From JBDRAU01 sp043823315 (lineage in GTDB: Bacteria; Patescibacteriota; UBA1384; DTJR01), in NCBI GenBank assembly GCA_043823315.1, contig JBDRAU010000081.1, positions 1 through 26,990 of the forward strand: DNA of 26,990 bases, in the 5' to 3' direction. The translations under genes and the position numbers were made by a program. A model generated the notes under the pieces. The model saw only the letters and a list, made by a program, of their open reading frames with translations. It had not been told where the DNA came from and ran no database searches. Below, in pieces: positions 11,795 to 20,226 of the stretch (positions are counted from its first letter, which is position 1; each line of letters starts with the position of its first letter).

Positions 11795-12892
11795 ATGAAT
11801 GCAACTATAGATGTTGATTTAAACGCCATTGTCCATAATTTGTCCCAGGTGAAGAAAATTATTTACCCGGAGACAAAAATTATTGGCGTGGTGAAATCAA
11901 ATGCGTACGGGCATGGTTTGGTAGAAACGGCGCGAGCGGTTTGGACAAGCGGTGCTGATATCTTGGCGGTTCAATCGATCGAGGAAGCGGTTGAGTTGAG
12001 GGTTAATAAAATTCGCTCACCAATATTGGTTCTGGGTTATGTTGACCAAAAAGATTTTTATAAAGCAATCGAATTTGATATTACCCTGACAGCTTATGAT
12101 TTAGATGTTTTGTATTTGCTTCACCTTGAAGCAAAGAAGCACAACCGCTGGGTGAGGGTGGATTTCAAAGTTGATACCGGCATGAACCGGCTTGGTTTCA
12201 AGTCGTTTGAGGCGGCGGAGAAATATCAAGAAGTTTTGAAGTTCGAACATATCAGGATCGAGGGGATACATTCTCATTTTGCTGCTCCCGAAGACAAGGA
12301 GTTTTGTCTTCAGCAGCTAAAGGAATTTCAAAACGTTCTTTTTTATCTTCAGCAACAGAAAATTCAAATACCGTTAGTGCACATGGCTGCAACCGACACG
12401 ACTTTTCTTTACAACGAAAGCCAGTTTGACGCTGTCAGGATCGGACAGGGACTCTACGGCTATAGCGATAATAAGAAGTTTCAAGACAAGCTTCAACCGG
12501 TTCTTTCTTTAAAATCACAAGTAGTTTCTATCAAGCGCGTTGCCAAAGGCGAGTCAGTTTCATACGATCGTATTTATAAGGCGTCCTCATCTAAGCGAAT
12601 AGCGATTGTTCCGGTTGGTTATGCAGACGGTTATCCTAGGAGTTTGTCCAATAAATCGGAAGCGTTAGTTGCTGGCTCAAGAGTGAAGGTGGTCGGTAGG
12701 ATTTGCATGAATGCGCTGATGATTGACGTAACGGGTGTTAAGTGCACCGTCGGTGACGAAGTGGTTCTAATCGGAGGCCAAAAAGAAGAGTTTGTCAGTG
12801 CCTCTGAACTTGCGAAACTAGGCGAAACTATACCTCGAGAAATTTTGTCCTGTCTTTCACCGGCAATTTCTAGGGAGTACCATTTTAAATAA
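11795..12892 (+). CDS. alr: Alanine racemase
   Basis: A 365-aa PLP enzyme interconverting L- and D-alanine, the source of D-Ala for the peptidoglycan stem. The start ATG (MNATIDVDLNAI) at 11795 is preferred over upstream in-frame starts inside recO. The PLP lysine is in VVKSNAYGHG near residue 36. Other motifs: DFKVDTGMNRLGF, HSHFA, AVRIGQGLYGY, the catalytic tyrosine region SVSYDRIYKA, VPVGYADGYPR and GRICMNALMIDVT. It fits upstream of the cell-wall cluster. ddl, the ligase that would use D-Ala, is not in the window. Confidence 0.95.
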   Translation: MNATIDVDLNAIVHNLSQVKKIIYPETKIIGVVKSNAYGHGLVETARAVWTSGADILAVQSIEEAVELRVNKIRSPILVLGYVDQKDFYKAIEFDITLTAYDLDVLYLLHLEAKKHNRWVRVDFKVDTGMNRLGFKSFEAAEKYQEVLKFEHIRIEGIHSHFAAPEDKEFCLQQLKEFQNVLFYLQQQKIQIPLVHMAATDTTFLYNESQFDAVRIGQGLYGYSDNKKFQDKLQPVLSLKSQVVSIKRVAKGESVSYDRIYKASSSKRIAIVPVGYADGYPRSLSNKSEALVAGSRVKVVGRICMNALMIDVTGVKCTVGDEVVLIGGQKEEFVSASELAKLGETIPREILSCLSPAISREYHFK

Positions 12893-13103
12893 GTGATTTA
12901 AGAACTAATTGTCAGGAAATTAAGATCTGCAACTTGCGGGAAACCAGCGTTTCGAATGGTTTAGGTGTTCGGGGTTTGTTCTGGGTTGACCCCGTCACTA
13001 CTACTTCCAGTGAAACGAACTACGTTCTGTTGTCACATGGAGTGCAGAGTGAGGGGCAGGCACCCTGATTTTACTGACTTAGTTGTTCGGTATTTGTCTG
13101 GTA
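12893..13103. other. Gene-free, GC-rich stretch between alr and the mraZ promoter
   Basis: No coding frame is supported on either strand. Several small hairpins can be drawn: AAACCA with TGGTTT (near 12934-12955), CGGGGT (12970-12975) with ACCCCG (12989-12994), and AGGG with CCCT (13052-13066). It may be the 3' region of the recO-alr transcript or hold a small RNA; no promoter was found for one. Confidence 0.35.
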
Positions 13104-13131
13104 TTGACACGACCTTGTAAGGGGGTAATAT
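13104..13131 (+). promoter_or_regulatory. Promoter of the dcw cluster (PmraZ)
   Basis: Consensus TTGACA (13104-13109), a 16-bp spacer and TAATAT (13126-13131). Transcription is expected near 13138, giving a leader of about 32 nt before mraZ, unlike the leaderless genes elsewhere in the window. Confidence 0.8.
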
Positions 13132-13132
13132 G

Positions 13133-13162
13133 GTGGCAGTGGAAAGAGGTGGGGAAAAGTGG
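13133..13162 (+). promoter_or_regulatory. MraZ-box direct repeats
   Basis: GTGG occurs at 13133, 13139, 13149 and 13159; the last three are exactly 10 bp apart, each followed by an A-rich spacer. MraZ is known to bind GTGG/TGGG repeats at 10-bp steps upstream of its own gene. These overlap the predicted transcription start, which fits repression of the whole cluster by MraZ. Confidence 0.75.
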
Positions 13163-13169
13163 TGAAAAA

Positions 13170-13601
13170 ATGTTTATTGGACAGTTTGAGCATTCGCTCG
13201 ATGAAAAAGGAAGAGTTGCAATCCCGGCAAAGTTTAGGCGTGAGCTCAAAGAAGGGGCAATCGTCTCGAAAGGTTTGGACGGGTGTCTCTTCCTCTTTAG
13301 CAAAACAAAATTCACCACGATGGCGCAAAGTATCTCCTCGTTACCAATCAGTAAATCATCGGCTCGGCTTTACTCACGTTTAATGTTAGCAAGTGCTGTT
13401 GAGGCTGAATTTGACAATCAGGGCAGAATCTTGATCCCGGCAAGTCTTAGGCGATTTAGCTCACTTACAAAAACCGCGATTATAACCGGACTTTATGACA
13501 GGATCGAAATCTGGTCGAAGTCGAACTGGGAAAAAGAATCAGCCAAGGCTGATAAAAAAGCCGAAGAGATCGTAGAGGAATTATCGGAGCTTGGGGTTTG
13601 A
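13170..13601 (+). CDS. mraZ: Transcriptional regulator MraZ
   Basis: A 143-aa protein with two tandem SpoVT/AbrB-like domains, first gene of the division/cell-wall cluster. The first domain starts MFIGQFEHSLDEKGRVAIPA and the second contains AVEAEFDNQGRILIPASLR; both show the D-x-(K/Q)-G-R-(V/I)-x-I-P-A signature. The ATG at 13170 is chosen because FIGQFEHSLD is the usual N-terminus and because the upstream in-frame extension covers the promoter and MraZ boxes. It most likely represses its own promoter through the GTGG repeats directly upstream. The next gene, rsmH, is 200 bp away, an unusually large gap for this pair. Confidence 0.95.
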   Translation: MFIGQFEHSLDEKGRVAIPAKFRRELKEGAIVSKGLDGCLFLFSKTKFTTMAQSISSLPISKSSARLYSRLMLASAVEAEFDNQGRILIPASLRRFSSLTKTAIITGLYDRIEIWSKSNWEKESAKADKKAEEIVEELSELGV

Positions 13602-13611
13602 AAATGAGTAG

Positions 13612-13796
13612 CGACGTGAAGTGCTGACTTTAGGTCAGCTGCTCACGAGTGTTTTGACATGGGCGGTTTACCCGAACAACCCTTCGGGGCAAGGAGGGGG
13701 GTTGCTCTCCTCGTTTTACGGGGGATTAGCTTTCTGGGTTCTTGGTTCAACCAATACCCGGAAGTTATTGAGGAACCTTTCCGCCCGTGTCGTTTA
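13612..13796 (+). ncRNA. Structured RNA element between mraZ and rsmH (candidate)
   Basis: A long-range stem, GACATGGGCGG (13656-13666) with CCGCCCGTGTC (13781-13791), has 11 pairs including one G-U. It encloses a hairpin with GGGT/ACCC and TTGG/CCAA (13736-13759) and further GC-rich pairings (CAACCC with GGGTTG near 13676-13704). Before it lies GCTGAC/GTCAGC (13623-13639) enclosed by GTGA/TCAC. There is no T tract. The 3' strand of the long stem ends 10 nt before the rsmH ATG, so folding could affect translation of rsmH. A 65-codon frame from GTG 13621 also spans it and cannot be excluded. It matches no RNA family I know. Confidence 0.4.
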
Positions 13797-13801
13797 CAAA
13801 T

Positions 13802-14677
13802 ATGGAAGAATATCATAAAAGTGTATTGATAAAGGAGGTTCTTGAGTATCTTAATCCGCGTCAAGGGGACGAAGTAGTAGATGCCACTTTTGGTTTTGGT
13901 GGACACTCCAAAGAGATACTGCAGCACATTGGAAACAAGGGACGTTTAATCGCAATAGAGCAGGATGAGGATATTATCGAACTTGTGAAAAACGAATCCA
14001 CAGATAAAAGAATATCAATTGTTAACGAAAACTTCCTGCACCTTGCAAGCATCTTGAAAAGTAGAAAAATCAAAAAAGTCGACAAAATCTTGTTCGATCT
14101 TGGTCTCTCGTCGTATCATTTCGATACGAAGAAATCGGGATTTAGCTTTAACGACCCTACTTTGGACATGCGTCTTGATAAAAAAAGCGTAACTCGTGCC
14201 AGCGACTTGGTTAATTCCCTTCCCGAAAAAGATTTAGCCGATCTGTTGTTTAAAAACGCTGATGAATATTATTCAAGGAGAATTGCTAAAGCAATTGTTG
14301 AAAAGCGAAAAACAAAGAAAATAACTTCGGCCAAGGAACTTGCAGCGATAATATCGGCCACTGTTAGAAAAAGAGGAAGGACCAATAGCGCAACAAAAAC
14401 ATTTCAAGCACTTAGGATCGAGGTAAACAACGAACTTGGTGTTTTAGAGAAAACTTTACCAGTTGCAATTAATCATATAAACAAAGGGGGCAGGATCGCG
14501 GTAATTAGTTTTCATAGCAAGGAAGACAAAATTGTCAAAGAAACATTTAAAAAATTTGCCTCTTTGGGCAAAATCAAACTTTTAACAAAGAAACCCGTTG
14601 TTGCAACTTACGAGGAGACGAAACAGAATCCCAGGAGTCGTAGCGCAAAACTGAGGGCAGCAGAGATAATTAATTGA
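13802..14677 (+). CDS. rsmH: 16S rRNA m4C1402 methyltransferase RsmH (MraW)
   Basis: A 291-aa SAM-dependent enzyme that N4-methylates C1402 of 16S rRNA. Motifs: the N-terminal HKSVLIKEVLEYL, the SAM-binding loop VVDATFGFGGHS, ILFDLGLSSYHFD, FQALRIEVNNEL, AVISFHSKEDKIVK and NPRSRSAKLRAAE. A GTG at 13787 would extend the N-terminus by five residues, but the ATG at 13802 matches the family better. No Shine-Dalgarno sequence is seen, and the upstream structured element ends just before the start. The stop overlaps the next reading frame. Confidence 0.95.
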   Translation: MEEYHKSVLIKEVLEYLNPRQGDEVVDATFGFGGHSKEILQHIGNKGRLIAIEQDEDIIELVKNESTDKRISIVNENFLHLASILKSRKIKKVDKILFDLGLSSYHFDTKKSGFSFNDPTLDMRLDKKSVTRASDLVNSLPEKDLADLLFKNADEYYSRRIAKAIVEKRKTKKITSAKELAAIISATVRKRGRTNSATKTFQALRIEVNNELGVLEKTLPVAINHINKGGRIAVISFHSKEDKIVKETFKKFASLGKIKLLTKKPVVATYEETKQNPRSRSAKLRAAEIIN

Positions 14678-14688
14678 AGAGGGAAAAG

Positions 14689-14997
14689 ATGTTTATTGTA
14701 GGAAAACGGACAAGAGATTTAGGACAGAGAAAAAGATCGCTGGAGCGTAGAGTTGTATTGGGTCCCAACGCTGTTAAGATATTAGCTATAGTGGTATTTG
14801 CGGCTTTTTCGCTTTTCTATCTGTCTCAGTCCAGCCAGAGCGCTGCTAAAAACTACATTGTTTCAGGCCTTGAGGATGAAAGTGGCAAGCTAACCGCTGA
14901 AAAGGAAAGACTGGAAGTCGAAGCCAACCGGCTTAAAGCCCTTTCGATAATTCAGGATAAAGCCGAAGAACAAGGCATGGAATCAGCATCCGAATGA
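14689..14997 (+). CDS. ftsL: FtsL-like divisome protein
   Basis: About 102 aa from the ATG at 14689, preceded by GAGGG at 6-nt spacing; a TTG at 14674 overlapping the rsmH stop is an alternative. A basic cytosolic N-terminus (KRTRDLGQRKRSLERR) is followed by one membrane helix (AVKILAIVVFAAFSLFYLS) and a short coiled coil with heptad-like spacing (ESGKLTAEKERLEVEANRLK). FtsL proteins share little sequence, so the call rests on size, topology and position between rsmH and ftsI. It should pair with the FtsQ encoded further right. Its stop overlaps the ftsI ATG as ATGA. Confidence 0.75.
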   Translation: MFIVGKRTRDLGQRKRSLERRVVLGPNAVKILAIVVFAAFSLFYLSQSSQSAAKNYIVSGLEDESGKLTAEKERLEVEANRLKALSIIQDKAEEQGMESASE

Positions 14998-16754
14998 CAG
15001 ACAGTGATAAATTAGACATATCAAGAGAAAAAAGGCTTAAGTATTTGTCCTTTTTTGTTTTGATTATTTCAATTTTTCTGATATTTCGCCTTTTCCAGCA
15101 GCAAGTTATTGTCTCTGGCCAGTACAGGGAGATGGCGGAAAGACAGTACTATACCAAGATCGATCAACCCGCCAAGCGTGGAGACATTTATATTAAAGAT
15201 AATGACAGCCTTAATCTCGTTGATCAGAAGAAAAATGGGATTTTTCCGGTAGCATCAGATCTTGAACTTTTCAATGTGACCGTAGTACCAAGACACATTG
15301 CTGATAAAAGGGATGCTGCCAAGAAACTCTCCTCTCTTATCGGTGAAAAAGAAGAAGATATTTATAGCAAAATTAATTGTGATAAGTGGTATATTCCACC
15401 TCTAAAAAAGAGATTATCAAAGGAGGAGGCGGATAAAATAGCGGACCTAAACATAAAAGGTATTTACTTAGAGGGGCAATATTCAAGGTTTTATCCAGAG
15501 CAGGAATTTCTCTCGCAAGTTCTTGGATTTGTCGATTATGATGGCAATGGAAAGTATGGAATTGAGGAATACTACGACGGTCTTCTAAAGGGTGAGGGTG
15601 GGCTTTTAAAGGGAGTCAAAGACAATTTAGGAAGAATTATTAAGGTTGAGGAGAGCGAACCTGGTAAGAGTGGCGCGAATATCGTTCTTGCTATCGACCG
15701 GAGCATTCAATATATTGCCGAAAAAAAATTAAAAGACGGTATCAAGAAGTATGGCGCTGAGGGCGGAACGATAATAATTATGGATCCGACTACGGGCGGA
15801 ATTATGGCAATGGCTTCTTCGCCTGATTTTGATCCTAATAAATTTAATGAAATTAAATCAGAAGAACAATCGGTTTTCTTAAATCCTGCAACGAGCGAGA
15901 ACTGGGAACCGGGATCAATCTTAAAACCGATCATAGTAGCGTCTGCAGTTGATGCGAATTTACTCGAACCTGACTCCAAACCATCTCCGGAAGAAGGCGG
16001 GTTCTCAAATGTGGTGACGGTAGATGGTTATGAAATTCATAACTCAACCGACACTGCTATGGGTTTTGAGACTGTTACGCAGATTCTTGAAAATTCTGAC
16101 AATATCGGTATGGTCTGGGTTGCTAACAAGGCTGGTAACGAGATAATGGGAAATTTTTTAAACAAAATAGGTTTTGGTTCCAAAACGGGTATTGATCTTC
16201 CGGCTGAAGCTTCGGGTCAACTTCGCTCGCAAAAATCCTGGCGCGATGTGAATCGGGCTACGATATCTTTCGGGCAGGGAATTTCAGCAACCCCTATTCA
16301 AATCATTCAATCCTATGCTGCAATAGCCAATAAGGGGAAGCTTGTTAAGCCGCATTTGCTTGATAGGATTGTCTATAAAAGCGGCGAAGAAAAACTGTTT
16401 GATAACGGTGAGGGAGAACAGATCATGAGTGAAGATACGGCTCGTAAAACAACCGACATGTTAGTTTCGGTCGTAGTTAATGGTCATGGGAAGAAAGCTG
16501 CAGTTGAAGGATATGATGTAGCGGGTAAAACTGGTACTGCTCAGATTCCGAAACCGGAGGGTGGCTATGAGGAAAGTGATCACATCGGTTCCTTTGCGGG
16601 ATTTGCGCCGGCTAAAGACCCCAGGTTTGTTATGTTGGTTAAGCTTGATAAGCCCAAAAGCGTTGAGTGGGCTGAGTCTTCTGCTGCACCGATATTCGGC
16701 GAGATCGCTGATTGGCTTTTGAATAGTTATCTAAAGGTTCCCAAGAATGAGTAA
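14994..16754 (+). CDS. ftsI: Septal peptidoglycan transpeptidase FtsI (class B PBP)
   Basis: A 586-aa protein anchored by one N-terminal membrane helix (YLSFFVLIISIFLIFRLF). A dimerisation domain follows (RGDIYIKDN, then LSQVLGFVDYDGNGKYGIEE). The C-terminal transpeptidase domain has all three active-site motifs: SILK with Ser308, SDN at 368-370 and KTG at 512-514 (GKTGTAQ). It crosslinks septal peptidoglycan together with FtsW. No C-terminal PASTA domain is present; the protein ends shortly after the catalytic domain. It overlaps ftsL by 4 bp and murF by 8 bp. Confidence 0.93.
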   Translation: MTDSDKLDISREKRLKYLSFFVLIISIFLIFRLFQQQVIVSGQYREMAERQYYTKIDQPAKRGDIYIKDNDSLNLVDQKKNGIFPVASDLELFNVTVVPRHIADKRDAAKKLSSLIGEKEEDIYSKINCDKWYIPPLKKRLSKEEADKIADLNIKGIYLEGQYSRFYPEQEFLSQVLGFVDYDGNGKYGIEEYYDGLLKGEGGLLKGVKDNLGRIIKVEESEPGKSGANIVLAIDRSIQYIAEKKLKDGIKKYGAEGGTIIIMDPTTGGIMAMASSPDFDPNKFNEIKSEEQSVFLNPATSENWEPGSILKPIIVASAVDANLLEPDSKPSPEEGGFSNVVTVDGYEIHNSTDTAMGFETVTQILENSDNIGMVWVANKAGNEIMGNFLNKIGFGSKTGIDLPAEASGQLRSQKSWRDVNRATISFGQGISATPIQIIQSYAAIANKGKLVKPHLLDRIVYKSGEEKLFDNGEGEQIMSEDTARKTTDMLVSVVVNGHGKKAAVEGYDVAGKTGTAQIPKPEGGYEESDHIGSFAGFAPAKDPRFVMLVKLDKPKSVEWAESSAAPIFGEIADWLLNSYLKVPKNE

Positions 16755-17901
16755 GATAATCGAAAAAGAATTAGCCCTTCTTGCTAGATGGATTCTAAGA
16801 AGATTCCATCCTTTTATTATTGGGATAACGGGTAGTTCGGGCAAGACAACTACCAAATATCTGACCACCCAATTATTGCAAGCTGTGACGCCATCAGTCG
16901 CTTCTTCAAGCGGTAATTTGAACACAAAGACCGGTTTACCGCTATCGGTACTGGGTTACAAAAAAGCTCCGCAAAATTATTTAAATTGGTTTTTTGTGGC
17001 GATTTCTGCACCGATTAGAGCATTATTTACTTTTAGTTATCCGAAGTTCTTAGTCTTAGAATATGCACTGGATCTGCCAGGGGATATGGACAAATTAATT
17101 TCAATTGCTAGGCCTGATATCGTGATAATGACTAATATTTCCTTAGCTCACATAGAAATTTTTAAAACCCGTGAAAACATTGCACGAGAAAAGTGGAAAC
17201 TGGCTCTAAGCGCTCGAGAAGCTGTGGTGCTGGATAGAGAGTCGCTTCAAGCGGCAAAGGATTTTAATAAGATTGAAAAGGATGTTCATATTATTCCAAG
17301 TATAAAATCGGCTAAAGCCGAAAATATAGAGGTCCATACAAACAAGGTACATTTCGACTTTTATCTCAATAATGTTCGTCGCGAGACAAATTTTAAGTTT
17401 TTTGGTCCACACAATATTCGAAATCTTGAGATGGCTTCTTTTGCCGCTTTTTTATCAACAGGAGAAACTGAGAAAATTCTTGATACGATTAATAAATTAT
17501 CGCCACTTCCCGGAAGAGGAAGAAGGTTTTTAACCAAGGATGAAGTTTTAGTTATCGATGAGTCGTATAATGCCAATCCTGCATCGATGGAGGCAGCTCT
17601 AGATACTCTTCGTGGCATAAAATTTGCTCGTAAGGTTGCCGTACTCGGCCAGATGGCAGAGATAGGGCCGATTTCAAAAGAGGCCCATGCGAAAATCAGT
17701 CAATATGCAAAGAAAGTTTCAGATTATACAATTGGCGTGGGGGAGGACATGAAGGATCTTGGACTTGATCAGTGGTACCAAGATGTGTCAGAATTAAACA
17801 GTGAGATAGGTTCGCTTTTAAAGAAAGGCGACGCCGTTTTAGTAAAGGGCTCAAGAAGCAATAATCTTGATAAACTAGTCGATTACCTGGAGGTTAGATG
17901 A
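16747..17901 (+). CDS. murF: UDP-MurNAc-tripeptide-D-Ala-D-Ala ligase MurF, short form
   Basis: A 384-aa Mur ligase. The ATP loop GITGSSGKTTTK is only about 30 residues from the N-terminus, whereas typical MurF has a substrate-binding domain of about 90 residues first. That domain is replaced here by one short helix (LALLARWILRRFHPF). Other motifs: SGNLNTKTGLPLSVLG, MTNISLAHIEIF, LPGRGRR, the MurF signature DESYNANPASMEAALDTL, VLGQMAEIG and VKGSRS. MurF normally adds D-Ala-D-Ala in the cytosol. Because murE is missing from the cluster, an altered substrate range is possible but cannot be shown. It overlaps both neighbours. Confidence 0.85.
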   Translation: MSKIIEKELALLARWILRRFHPFIIGITGSSGKTTTKYLTTQLLQAVTPSVASSSGNLNTKTGLPLSVLGYKKAPQNYLNWFFVAISAPIRALFTFSYPKFLVLEYALDLPGDMDKLISIARPDIVIMTNISLAHIEIFKTRENIAREKWKLALSAREAVVLDRESLQAAKDFNKIEKDVHIIPSIKSAKAENIEVHTNKVHFDFYLNNVRRETNFKFFGPHNIRNLEMASFAAFLSTGETEKILDTINKLSPLPGRGRRFLTKDEVLVIDESYNANPASMEAALDTLRGIKFARKVAVLGQMAEIGPISKEAHAKISQYAKKVSDYTIGVGEDMKDLGLDQWYQDVSELNSEIGSLLKKGDAVLVKGSRSNNLDKLVDYLEVR

Positions 17902-18923
17902 CGCAGTTTTCGCTTGAATCGTTTAGATTTCTAGAAGTGTTTTCGTTTGTGGCATTTACTTTTTTAATTGCCTTTTTAGCTACTCCGCTGTTTACCGATT
18001 TTTTGTACAAAAACAAAATAGGCAAGAAAATCCGTGCATCTGACTATGAAGGAAAAAGAACTCCAATATTCTCTAAGCTTCATAAGGGGAAGGAAAACAC
18101 TCCGACGATGGGAGGTCTCTTGATCTGGGGATCGGCAGCATTGGTCACTCTAATCGGTAACTTTTCAAGAACAGGGACGCTTTTACCGCTTTTTACCCTT
18201 ATTGGTTCTGGAATCGTTGGCGGTATTGACGATTTAATGAATGTTATTGGAATGGGTTTTGACCGTGGCGGTATGAGATTTAGAACAAAACTGTTCTTTT
18301 ATGTTCTAGTTGCCGCTGCAGGATCGATTTGGTTTGCCTTTAAATTAGATTGGTTAAATAGAGGATTTTTTATTCCCCTTCTAGGCGAAGTGGTCTTGGG
18401 TTATTGGTATATACCTATCTTTATTTTCATACTGGTTTTGGTTGCTTTTTCAGCCAATCAAACAGATGGACTGGACGGTTTGGCTGCCGGAATTTTCGGC
18501 TTGGCTTTCGGGGCCTATACGTTTATCTGTATGCTAAAGGGTAATTATTCCTTAGCGATTTTTTGCGCGACCTTAACCGGCGCTATTTTAGCGTTTCTGT
18601 GGTTCAATATTTATCCCGCTCGGTTTTTCATGGGAGATACGGGGGCAATGAGCCTTGGAATGACGCTTGGCGTAATTGCTTTTCTGACAAACACAGTTTA
18701 TGTCTTGCCCTTTATTGGCTTTGTAATGCTTGTGGAAGCATTATCGACTGTTATTCAAATCACTTCAAAGAAATTTTTCCGTCGCAAAGTCTTCTTAGTT
18801 GCTCCAATACATCATCACTTCGAGGCGATGGGTTGGCCCGAAACTAAGGTTACAATGAGATTCTGGATTATAACTACAATCACGACCGTGCTTGGACTGG
18901 CATTGGTAATTATAAATGGATAA
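17898..18923 (+). CDS. mraY: Phospho-MurNAc-pentapeptide transferase MraY
   Basis: A 341-aa membrane enzyme with about ten hydrophobic segments that transfers phospho-MurNAc-pentapeptide to undecaprenyl phosphate, forming lipid I. Family motifs: KENTPTMGGLL near residue 70, GGIDDLMNV with the catalytic Asp pair, ANQTDGLDGLAAG, FMGDTGAMSLG and the PIHHHFEAMGWPETKVTMRF signature that sets MraY apart from WecA-type transferases. It starts as ATGA on the murF stop and overlaps murD by 8 bp. Confidence 0.95.
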   Translation: MTQFSLESFRFLEVFSFVAFTFLIAFLATPLFTDFLYKNKIGKKIRASDYEGKRTPIFSKLHKGKENTPTMGGLLIWGSAALVTLIGNFSRTGTLLPLFTLIGSGIVGGIDDLMNVIGMGFDRGGMRFRTKLFFYVLVAAAGSIWFAFKLDWLNRGFFIPLLGEVVLGYWYIPIFIFILVLVAFSANQTDGLDGLAAGIFGLAFGAYTFICMLKGNYSLAIFCATLTGAILAFLWFNIYPARFFMGDTGAMSLGMTLGVIAFLTNTVYVLPFIGFVMLVEALSTVIQITSKKFFRRKVFLVAPIHHHFEAMGWPETKVTMRFWIITTITTVLGLALVIING

Positions 18924-20226
18924 ATATAAAAACAAGAAGATTGCGATCTTGGGGTATGGTTTTGAGGGTAAGAGTTTAGTGGACTTTTTGTTAAAGCTAT
19001 TGCCCTCAGAGCTGGTTGTTTTTGACGAGAAAAATAAAGAACTGGATGAAATACATCAGGATGAAGATGTAGTGATAAAGCACGGCTTGCTTGATGATAT
19101 TGACTTTAGCAGTTTTGATTTTGTTTTTAGAAGTCCCGGGATTAAAATTGAAAAAATCAATTGTCCTCAAGATAAAATTACTTCACTTTCTAACCTCTTC
19201 TTTGAGTATAAAAAAGGAAAGTCGGTTATTGTAACTGGAACGAAGGGGAAAAGCACAACAGTTCTTTTGATAGAGCAAATCTTAAAGCAGAATAATAAAA
19301 AAGTCTTCGTTGGTGGCAATATTAAGCTTGATCCATTGGATTTTGTTGGTCAGCTTGATGATGAGTCTTACACTGTACTTGAAATGTCAAGTTTCCAGCT
19401 TCAAGACTTTACCGGTATTGCCGACTATGCAGTGGTTTTGCCGCTTTTTCCGGATCATTTGGATTATCACGACGATGCTCGCGATTACTACAAATCAAAA
19501 AGTAAAGCTTTTACAAATTCCGATCAAACAGTTGTTGTTTCGAGCGAAGAAAATAAGACAATACTGGATTTAGAGAAACTCGCAAACAAAGAAATTATAT
19601 TTTCTTTAAATAAATCAGATACTTCGTGCTATAAAGAACGGGATTCAATTGTCTGTAGCGGTAAACTGATCTCGGAAGGAGTTGAAAATTTTTGCAAGTT
19701 TCATAAAATTCCAACTATTGATTTTGTTGCTGCCGCTTCTTTTGCATATGCTGAGGATTTAGTAATAGATATTGATCAGCTGAAAGAGTCTTTTCATAAA
19801 TTACCTTTTAGAATTGAATTAGTGAAACAGAAGAGTAATGTAAAGTTTTTTAATGATTCGGCTTCGACCAATCCAGTTTCAACTATCGCAGCCATCGATC
19901 AGATGCACGGATCAACTGCTCTTCTGCTTGGTGGATCGTCAAAAGGCTTGAGTTTCGAAGATTTAACTGATGAAATTGTAAAAGGAAATACTATTTCTGC
20001 CGTTTATTTATTCGGAGAGTCCCGTGCTCAAATAGAGGAATCGCTTAGAAGAAAAGGGTATCGTGGTATGTTAAGATCCTATAAAACTCTAAGTGAAGTA
20101 ATAGGAAATCTCGATTTAACCGAGGTGGGAAATGTTTTGTTTTCTCCTGCTTTCGCCAGTTTTGATCAATATGAAAACTATACCGAACGAGCGAACGAAT
20201 TTAATACACTCGTTAAAAATTTGTGA
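18916..20226 (+). CDS. murD: UDP-MurNAc-L-Ala:D-Glu ligase MurD
   Basis: A 436-aa cytosolic Mur ligase adding D-Glu to UDP-MurNAc-L-Ala. The Rossmann-like N-terminal domain starts IAILGYGFEGKSLVDFL and includes FRSPGI. The ATP loop is VTGTKGKSTTVLLIEQIL, followed by LEMSSFQLQD, FPDHLDYHDD and, in the C-terminal domain, FNDSASTNPVSTIAAI and LLLGGSSKGL. Length and domain order are typical. It overlaps mraY by 8 bp, and its stop overlaps the ftsW start. Confidence 0.95.
   Translation: MDKYKNKKIAILGYGFEGKSLVDFLLKLLPSELVVFDEKNKELDEIHQDEDVVIKHGLLDDIDFSSFDFVFRSPGIKIEKINCPQDKITSLSNLFFEYKKGKSVIVTGTKGKSTTVLLIEQILKQNNKKVFVGGNIKLDPLDFVGQLDDESYTVLEMSSFQLQDFTGIADYAVVLPLFPDHLDYHDDARDYYKSKSKAFTNSDQTVVVSSEENKTILDLEKLANKEIIFSLNKSDTSCYKERDSIVCSGKLISEGVENFCKFHKIPTIDFVAAASFAYAEDLVIDIDQLKESFHKLPFRIELVKQKSNVKFFNDSASTNPVSTIAAIDQMHGSTALLLGGSSKGLSFEDLTDEIVKGNTISAVYLFGESRAQIEESLRRKGYRGMLRSYKTLSEVIGNLDLTEVGNVLFSPAFASFDQYENYTERANEFNTLVKNL

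Noticed and set aside
9308..13103. RNase P RNA, tmRNA, SRP RNA or tRNA genes in the GC-rich gaps
   Set aside because: The conserved core sequences of these RNAs and any tRNA T-arm with matching stems were looked for by eye and not found.
13621..13818. 65-codon frame between mraZ and rsmH
   Set aside because: It starts at an unsupported GTG, overlaps the rsmH start and coincides with strong RNA structure; kept only as an alternative.
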